From: Methylocystis parvus OBBP
Lineage (GTDB): Bacteria > Pseudomonadota > Alphaproteobacteria > Rhizobiales > Beijerinckiaceae
Assembly: GCF_027571405.1 (NCBI RefSeq)
Contig: NZ_CP092968.1
Span: 1,984,001-2,048,000 of the forward strand
Reading direction: 5' to 3'
Length of the DNA: 64,000 bases
The position numbers and the translations under genes are program-made. Below are positions 59,848 to 64,000 of this stretch, piece by piece (the stretch's first letter is position 1; each line of letters starts with the position of its first letter). Under the pieces are notes generated by a model. It was not told where the DNA came from. It saw nothing but the letters and a program-made list of their open reading frames with translations, and made no database searches.

Positions 59848-59865
59848 TTCAAGATCGAAGGAGAA

Positions 59866-60939
59866 ATGGACATGAACACGAAGACGGGCGTCCACGGTTG
59901 GCGCCACTATGGCGAGTCGCCTTACTCTGCAAGCGGTTCCCCTTACTCTGCGCTTGTCAGCGGCGTTTTGCCGGCGCGCGGCATTCACTTCCTCGTCGTC
60001 AAGGACAAGACATCGGCCCGCGCCGTTGTCGCCGATCTTGCCGTAGCGGTCGCCGCGGGCCATGTCGGCTGCGGACTGTCCGAACCGGACGCCAAAGGCA
60101 AGCGCCACGATATGGCTGGCTTCTTCGGCCTGACCGTAGGAGCGCCGAAAGGCGTCGCGGTTGTTGGCGGGACGGATTTCCGCGGGACGCGCGCCGCCTC
60201 CCTGGCCCGCGGCGTCACTTCGCCGCTCCCGATCGCTTTCAGCGAGGCCAAGCAGAGCGACGTGGTGGGCACTCAGATTCACCGGATGCGACGCGAGACG
60301 GCCGGCGGCGTTGCGCTCGTCATCCTGGCAGCGGATTTCAGCGGCCCGGGCGCAATTCAGGCGGTCGTGGACTATCGCTCAGACGACTACGCGCTACTCG
60401 TCGTCGCGCCGCAGGAGCCGCCCTCCGCCCTCGTGGAGGCTGATACGCATGTGCTTCGCGTGACGGCGGACGCGATCGAGCTTGTGCGCCCGGAGAGCAT
60501 CAATGGCTGGCGGCGCGGTTTCACGCTCGAAGCGATCCGGCTCATCTCCGGCGAAGCGCAGATTGTTCGCCCTGACCGGTCGAACGCCCAGCCGCCGATC
60601 GTCATCACGCGGGCGGAGCCGATACCCGCGGCGGCGCCCGAGCCGGAGATCGCGCAGCACGTCATCCTCGCGCTGGGCGGTTACGGCCTGCACCCTGGCG
60701 AGGCCAAGCGCTGGCCCGCTGGCGCGATCTTCGTCCGCGAAACTAAGGACGCTGTTGCCGCCGCGAGCGCCGTCGACGGTGTGACGCAAATCACGCTCGT
60801 TCAGGACCACGCCACGAAGGCCGTCTTGCATATCGAACAGTCGCGTCTGGAGTCCGCGATCGGCCGCGACCTCGAAAAGCGCGTGATCGTGAAAGTCTCG
60901 GACAAGCAATTGCTCGATCCGTATTGCGACGCCGCGTAG
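59866..60939 (+). CDS. Probable pseudo-ATPase of RepA/RecA fold, unknown function
   Basis: Protein of 357 residues. YSALVSGVLPARGIHFLVVKDKTSARAVVADLAVAVAAGHVG follows the pattern of RepA-type ATPases (LVKGLLPxxGLxxLYGPSGSGKSxxALDLALAVA), but the Walker A GxxGxGKS is replaced by KDKTSAR. GGVALVILAADF stands where Walker B would be. The C-terminal ~110 residues are a separate unknown part. A catalytically dead relative of the upstream helicase, perhaps a subunit or regulator of replication or packaging; low-level similarity only. SPYSA occurs twice near the start. ATG 59872 has better ribosome-site spacing. Confidence 0.55.
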   Translation: MDMNTKTGVHGWRHYGESPYSASGSPYSALVSGVLPARGIHFLVVKDKTSARAVVADLAVAVAAGHVGCGLSEPDAKGKRHDMAGFFGLTVGAPKGVAVVGGTDFRGTRAASLARGVTSPLPIAFSEAKQSDVVGTQIHRMRRETAGGVALVILAADFSGPGAIQAVVDYRSDDYALLVVAPQEPPSALVEADTHVLRVTADAIELVRPESINGWRRGFTLEAIRLISGEAQIVRPDRSNAQPPIVITRAEPIPAAAPEPEIAQHVILALGGYGLHPGEAKRWPAGAIFVRETKDAVAAASAVDGVTQITLVQDHATKAVLHIEQSRLESAIGRDLEKRVIVKVSDKQLLDPYCDAA

Positions 60940-61014
60940 CAGCGCTGGACACCGTGAGCGTCGGCCGGCGTCGAGGCTCACACAACGTTCTTCTAGAGAA
61001 AAAGGACTAACGCT

Positions 61015-61740
61015 ATGAGCCACGAAGAAGCCCACAACATCGCCGAAATGAAGGGACTCACCGACGAAGAGCGCGCGGCGCTCACCGAGTCTGACGCGCC
61101 CGCCCCGGCCGCCGACGAAGAGGCCACGGCCGAGTCGGTCGAGTTCCGCGCTGATCCAGCGCCGATCCTCAACGTCCGCGCGCCGGAGAACGCCAGCGCG
61201 GTGCTCGATCGCGTGAGCCAATTCGAGAACGACGTGGAGCGGCGGTTCTATGATGGCGAGATCACGTCGCACGAGTATCGCGACGGGCTCCGGCAGGCCG
61301 CCGAGGCGCGGGAGGAAGTCCGCTGGTCGCAGCGCAAGGCTGACCTCGCGCGCGAAATGGACGAGCAGGCGAAGGAGGCGGCTTGGTTCCGCGAGGTCGA
61401 TCGCTTCCTCTCCACGACCGGCGCCGCGGTCGCCAAGAATGACATGACGAAGACGGCCTTCGACCAATATGTGAAGGAAGTCACCGCTGACCCGACCAAC
61501 CAGCACCTCTCCGACCGCGCGCAGCTTGAGAAGGCGCACAAGCTCTTCGTGGCCGACTTCGGGCCAGCCTTCGGCACCCCGGCGGCACATCAGCCCTCCG
61601 GCGAAGGCGAGCGCGGCGACCTGGGCGGCGGCAAGTTCGCGACACTCGACCGCCTCGCCGAGTCCGACCCGATGGGCTACGAGCGCGCGCTCGCGAAAAT
61701 GTCCGACGCCGAGCAGGCCGAATATCTGCGCTCGGCGTAG
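61015..61740 (+). CDS. Acidic coiled-coil protein, possibly scaffold-like
   Basis: Protein of 241 residues. Acidic N-terminus (DEERAALTESDAPAPAADEEATAESVEF), then a charged helical centre (ERRFYDGEITSHEYRDGLRQAAEAREEVRWSQ) and a Gly-rich/acidic tail. Composition resembles phage scaffolding or head-assembly proteins, but no specific family is recognised and no capsid gene is near. AAGGA precedes the ATG. Between the pseudo-ATPase and a small gene. Confidence 0.6.
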   Translation: MSHEEAHNIAEMKGLTDEERAALTESDAPAPAADEEATAESVEFRADPAPILNVRAPENASAVLDRVSQFENDVERRFYDGEITSHEYRDGLRQAAEAREEVRWSQRKADLAREMDEQAKEAAWFREVDRFLSTTGAAVAKNDMTKTAFDQYVKEVTADPTNQHLSDRAQLEKAHKLFVADFGPAFGTPAAHQPSGEGERGDLGGGKFATLDRLAESDPMGYERALAKMSDAEQAEYLRSA

Positions 61741-61813
61741 CGCGGTGAGGGCGAGCGCGCCATGGTCGGCCGCTCGCCTTCGTCCGGCCCGCCCGTTAAT
61801 GACGGAGAGCGAG

Positions 61814-62047
61814 ATGACCGAAAGATGGGATGCGGAATGCTCGTTGCTGGCGCACCTCGTCGCGGCGGAGAACGGCGAACCGCTGAACATCTCCGAGGCC
61901 GACCTTGTGGCCAGGTTCTGCCGGATTATCCGGGAGGCGCGGGTAACCAAGAAGTGGAAAGAAAAGCATCGCTTGGAGGTCGTGAAGATCGAGGCGGCGC
62001 TCGACGGGCGTGGCCGTTGGCCGACGGCGCTCTTGGAGGGTCGGTGA
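61814..62047 (+). CDS. Small hypothetical protein
   Basis: Protein of 77 residues, helical (ERWDAECSLLAHLVAAENGEPLNISEADLVARFCRIIREARV). GGAG lies ~9 nt before the ATG at 61814; an in-frame ATG at 61799 is possible. Ends with a basic tail. No family recognised. It precedes the carbonic anhydrase gene by about 150 nt, in which I see no further gene. Confidence 0.55.
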   Translation: MTERWDAECSLLAHLVAAENGEPLNISEADLVARFCRIIREARVTKKWKEKHRLEVVKIEAALDGRGRWPTALLEGR

Positions 62048-62195
62048 AGGCCCTCTCCGGTTGGCAGGCCAAAAGTCGTTGTCGAGAAAGCAGGAGAGCG
62101 GCTTCCGCCCCGCGTCTTAGTTGCGGAATAGGGGCCATTTGGCGCATCCTTCTGAACGGTGATCACAGTTTTGTTGCCGATAGGGAGATTCGTCG

Positions 62196-62963
62196 ATGTG
62201 TCAGTCCTGTGGGTTCCCCGATATTGCGCACGGAAAAGAGGTGCCTCGCCGGGGCTTTATGTTCGGTGCCGCCGTGACGGGAGCGCTGTCGGCGGCGGGC
62301 GCGGCGCACGCAAAGGCTCGAAAATCGCGCAAAGCGGAATCGAAGCCGGAAGCGTCGCCGCCGAAGCCTGAAAACGTAATGGCGCCGGACGCCGCGCTCG
62401 CGCGATTGCTGGAGGGCAACAAGCGCTATCAGAGGGGCGTCGCCGCGCGGCACGATTTCGTCGCTGAGCGCGAGGCGCTCGTAGGCGGACAGAACCCTTA
62501 CGCCGCGATCCTAAGCTGCGCTGATTCCCGCATCGCGCCAGAATACGCCTTCGACAGTTCGCGCGGGGATCTTTTCGTTTGTCGCGTGGCCGGCAACTTC
62601 GTCAGCCCGGAAAATATCGCGAGCTTCGAGTTCGCGGTCGAAGTGTTGAAGACGCCTTTGCTGCTCGTGCTCGGTCACGAGAGCTGCGGCGCCGTGAAGT
62701 CCGCGATCTCCTCGATTGCCGACAAGACGACGCTGCCCGGCCATTTGCCATATCTGGTGACGGCGCTGACGCCTGCGGTGAAGGCCGTCGCCGGCCAGCC
62801 GGGCGACGAGCTTGAGAACGCGACGAAGGAGAACGTCCGTCTCGGCGTGGAAGCGCTAAAGACGGCGACGCCATTGCTGAGTGCGGCCGTCAATGACAAG
62901 CGCATCAAGATCGTCGGCGGTGTTTATCGCCTTGAGAACGGGAAGGTCGAAATCTTCGCCTGA
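62196..62963 (+). CDS. Tat-exported beta-carbonic anhydrase
   Basis: Protein of 255 residues. An N-terminal CQSCG is followed by a Tat signal (EVPRRGFMFGAAVTGALSAAGAAHA). The mature enzyme has the zinc ligands in LSCADSRIAPE and VLGHESCGAV, and GNKRYQ at the usual N-terminal position. It interconverts CO2 and bicarbonate in the periplasm. Being in or next to an integrative element, it may be cargo; whether it lies inside depends on the unseen right end. No Rubisco or bicarbonate transporter is adjacent. GGGAG stands ~11 nt before the ATG. Confidence 0.88.
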   Translation: MCQSCGFPDIAHGKEVPRRGFMFGAAVTGALSAAGAAHAKARKSRKAESKPEASPPKPENVMAPDAALARLLEGNKRYQRGVAARHDFVAEREALVGGQNPYAAILSCADSRIAPEYAFDSSRGDLFVCRVAGNFVSPENIASFEFAVEVLKTPLLLVLGHESCGAVKSAISSIADKTTLPGHLPYLVTALTPAVKAVAGQPGDELENATKENVRLGVEALKTATPLLSAAVNDKRIKIVGGVYRLENGKVEIFA

Positions 62964-63096
62964 TCGGAATGGAATGCCACTACATTGGGGGCCGGTCACC
63001 CGCACCGGCCTCTGCATAGCTCTTGACGACGCCTTTTCTCACGACTCATCGACTTAGGCGTGGCGGGAAAGATGCGTCAGGCGTATCCTCTCGACC

Positions 63097-63360
63097 ATGA
63101 CCAACGTCCTCGTCACTCCCGAACGCGCCGCCTTTCTGCGCCAACGCCTAAAGGAGAAGTTTGCCGAGTTGCAGGCAGCCAAGGCGAACTTCTCGGCGGT
63201 GTGTGAAAGGCTTGGGACCGAGCCGCGATCGAAGTTTGGGGAGTTCGCGCAGTCGTTCGAGGAGATTGGCCTGGACTGGAGCGTTCCACTCCTGACGCGC
63301 GCTTGTAGGTCGGGGAGTTCTGCACAGGCCAACGTTGAACGCCCATTTCTTTCGTTTTAG
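63097..63360 (+). CDS. Hypothetical protein, possibly truncated
   Basis: Protein of 87 residues. The first ~60 residues (NVLVTPERAAFLRQRLKEKFAELQAAKANFSAVCERLG) are a plausible charged helical protein. The last ~20 lose this character, as if the original frame had been broken near 63285. No ribosome site is obvious. No family recognised. It may be a remnant. Confidence 0.35.
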   Translation: MTNVLVTPERAAFLRQRLKEKFAELQAAKANFSAVCERLGTEPRSKFGEFAQSFEEIGLDWSVPLLTRACRSGSSAQANVERPFLSF

Positions 63361-63482
63361 GATTGAGCACAAATTCCTAATGCACTCCCTGCATGTTCGC
63401 GATATGTTCTCACGGTAGGCGAACGATAAAGGCTCGACGGAGTTCGCGAAGTTATGTCGGTCTCGGGATAGTTGGCGCAAGT
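63361..63482 (+). promoter_or_regulatory. Upstream region of the DprA-family gene with short palindromes
   Basis: ATGCA-CTCCC-TGCAT (63380-63394) is a perfect 5-bp inverted repeat. GTTCGC (63395-63400) and GCGAAC (63419-63424) form another with 18 bp between. The stretch is AT-richer than the flanks. It probably contains the promoter or an operator of the gene at 63483; no clear -10 was chosen. Confidence 0.3.
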
Positions 63483-64000
63483 ATGCAACAGGCAACGCTC
63501 TGGAACTCAAAGAAACAGCCCGGTCCCGTGAGCGACCCGATTGACGCTGCTTTGGAAATTGGAGCGTATGAAGCGCTTTGGAGCGAGCAGAACGCAAGTT
63601 TCAAGAGCCTCGCGGAGCGATTTGCTGCGAGTTCGCCGGGGACAAGGCCTTCTGCGCTCGTGCCGGAAGACGAAGCCCGTGAAGTCGCCGAGCGAGTGTT
63701 GAAAAAGCTGCGCCATCGCGTCCACAGCCGGTTCGACGTTAGAGTTCATGGCGAATCAGACTACCCCTCACGTTTGCGCGACGCGACGCATCCCGTTGAA
63801 CTTCTATATTTTCAAGGGTTTTGGGAATTGATCGCCACTCGCGCCGTCGCCGTCGTAGGCACGCGCAAACCCACATCGGATGGAGTTATTCGCGCTCGGC
63901 AATTGGTTCGAAAGCTGGTGGCCGACAAATTCACGATCGTCTCGGGTCTTGCGGAGGGCGTCGACACCACTGCGCACACGACGGCGATTGACGAAGGCGG
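63483..64000 (+). CDS. DprA/SMF-family DNA-processing protein (partial, runs off the right edge)
   Basis: At least 172 residues in one open frame from ATG 63483. Residues ~1-100 are a non-typical helical N-terminus (AYEALWSEQNASFKSLAERF). Then the Rossmann-like DprA core starts: ESDYPSRLRDATHPVELLYFQGFWEL, AVAVVGTRKPTSDGVIRARQLVRKLV and IVSGLAEGVDTTAHTTAI, the last being the family signature. Chromosomal DprA loads RecA on incoming ssDNA; DprA relatives also occur in mobile elements and in proposed conflict operons with phosphoribosyltransferases. Sequence here is visibly less GC-rich than the chromosome. Confidence 0.82.
   Translation, partial: MQQATLWNSKKQPGPVSDPIDAALEIGAYEALWSEQNASFKSLAERFAASSPGTRPSALVPEDEAREVAERVLKKLRHRVHSRFDVRVHGESDYPSRLRDATHPVELLYFQGFWELIATRAVAVVGTRKPTSDGVIRARQLVRKLVADKFTIVSGLAEGVDTTAHTTAIDEG

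Larger units (their letters stand above)
51307..64000. mobile_element. Integrative, phage-satellite-like element (right end beyond window)
   Basis: Starts at the tRNA-Thr fragment with an adjacent tyrosine integrase. It continues with small HTH proteins, primase- and helicase-type genes, an origin-like repeat block, and a terminase small subunit. No large terminase, portal, capsid or tail gene is recognised up to 64 kb. No second copy of the attachment sequence was found in the window, so the right end is outside. The functional set resembles PICI/SaPI satellites, which carry integrase, regulators, primase-replicase and TerS and borrow capsids. Alternatives: a decayed prophage, or a genomic island whose phage genes lie further right. 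Confidence 0.6.

Noticed and set aside
60394..62166. 590-residue minus-strand frame across element genes
   Set aside because: Opposes three plus-strand genes with ribosome sites; no recognisable domain.
1..64000. CRISPR array or cas genes
   Set aside because: No regularly spaced repeats of 20-50 bp with unique spacers and no Cas motifs seen; the repeats at 55125 and 58823 are tandem or short.

Overview
The window is GC-rich, densely coded bacterial DNA. Gene content suggests an alphaproteobacterium of the Hyphomicrobiales, possibly a Methylocystis/Methylosinus-type (Beijerinckiaceae/Methylocystaceae) relative. The pointers are the poly-3-hydroxybutyrate/acetate node with a DUF3141 protein, the prkA-yeaH-spoVR operon, an SmbP-like protein and a copper-type multicopper oxidase. 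No pmo, mxa or rRNA gene lies in the window, so the assignment is inference.

Positions 1-51.2 kb look like ordinary chromosome. (i) 1-9.4 kb holds transport and ion genes: an RND permease running off the left edge, a P2-type cation ATPase overlapping a divergent MetK paralogue, a convergent DUF5132-like/HMA2 gene pair, and a shortened MgtE. (ii) 9.5-12.8 kb has a PLP amino-acid decarboxylase translationally coupled to a GNAT acetyltransferase. (iii) 12.8-21.3 kb is a C4/C2 carbon node: CoA-transferase subunits, FabI, 3-hydroxybutyrate dehydrogenase, a MaoC-Pta fusion, acetate kinase and a PhaC-like DUF3141 hydrolase. (iv) 21.4-27.8 kb has PPK2, a PepSY membrane protein with Asp-box repeats, and a sensor kinase/sigma54 activator pair. 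(v) 28-32.6 kb has a small membrane/redox operon (SDR-DoxX, DUF2269, DUF4166-DCC), a rhodanese-ankyrin protein and a nitroreductase. (vi) 32.9-40.1 kb is a polysaccharide cluster: WbsX-RgpF, a methyltransferase and rfbBCDA for dTDP-L-rhamnose. (vii) 40.2-50.2 kb has a glycine-zipper lipoprotein, the multicopper oxidase, prkA-yeaH-spoVR-MEKHLA, a sirtuin, SmbP, a decayed FUSC fragment and a flavin reductase. An IS5-family element (50233-51167) sits at the flavin reductase stop codon, flanked by TTAG.

From 51.3 kb to the right edge the DNA is a mobile element. It begins at a 47-nt 3' fragment of a minus-strand tRNA-Thr(CGT), followed at once by a tyrosine integrase. Next come small hypotheticals, two small HTH-type proteins, a primase-zinc-like protein without cysteines, a deoxyribosyltransferase-like protein, a primase-helicase, a repeat/hairpin block resembling an origin, and a terminase small subunit. 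No large terminase, portal or capsid gene is recognisable in the following 4 kb. This int / HTH / primase-helicase / TerS layout resembles phage satellites (PICI/SaPI-like elements). The post-TerS part carries a probable pseudo-ATPase, an acidic coiled-coil protein, a Tat-exported carbonic anhydrase and the start of a DprA-family gene cut by the window end. Polarity of the tRNA fragment predicts that the other attachment site, with an intact tRNA-Thr(CGT), lies beyond 64 kb.

The element is the most unusual part of the window. Its control DNA contains a terminator whose arm is present three times, a tandem 20-bp repeat with an inverted partner, and a GTGCGG-rich block with a large hairpin.
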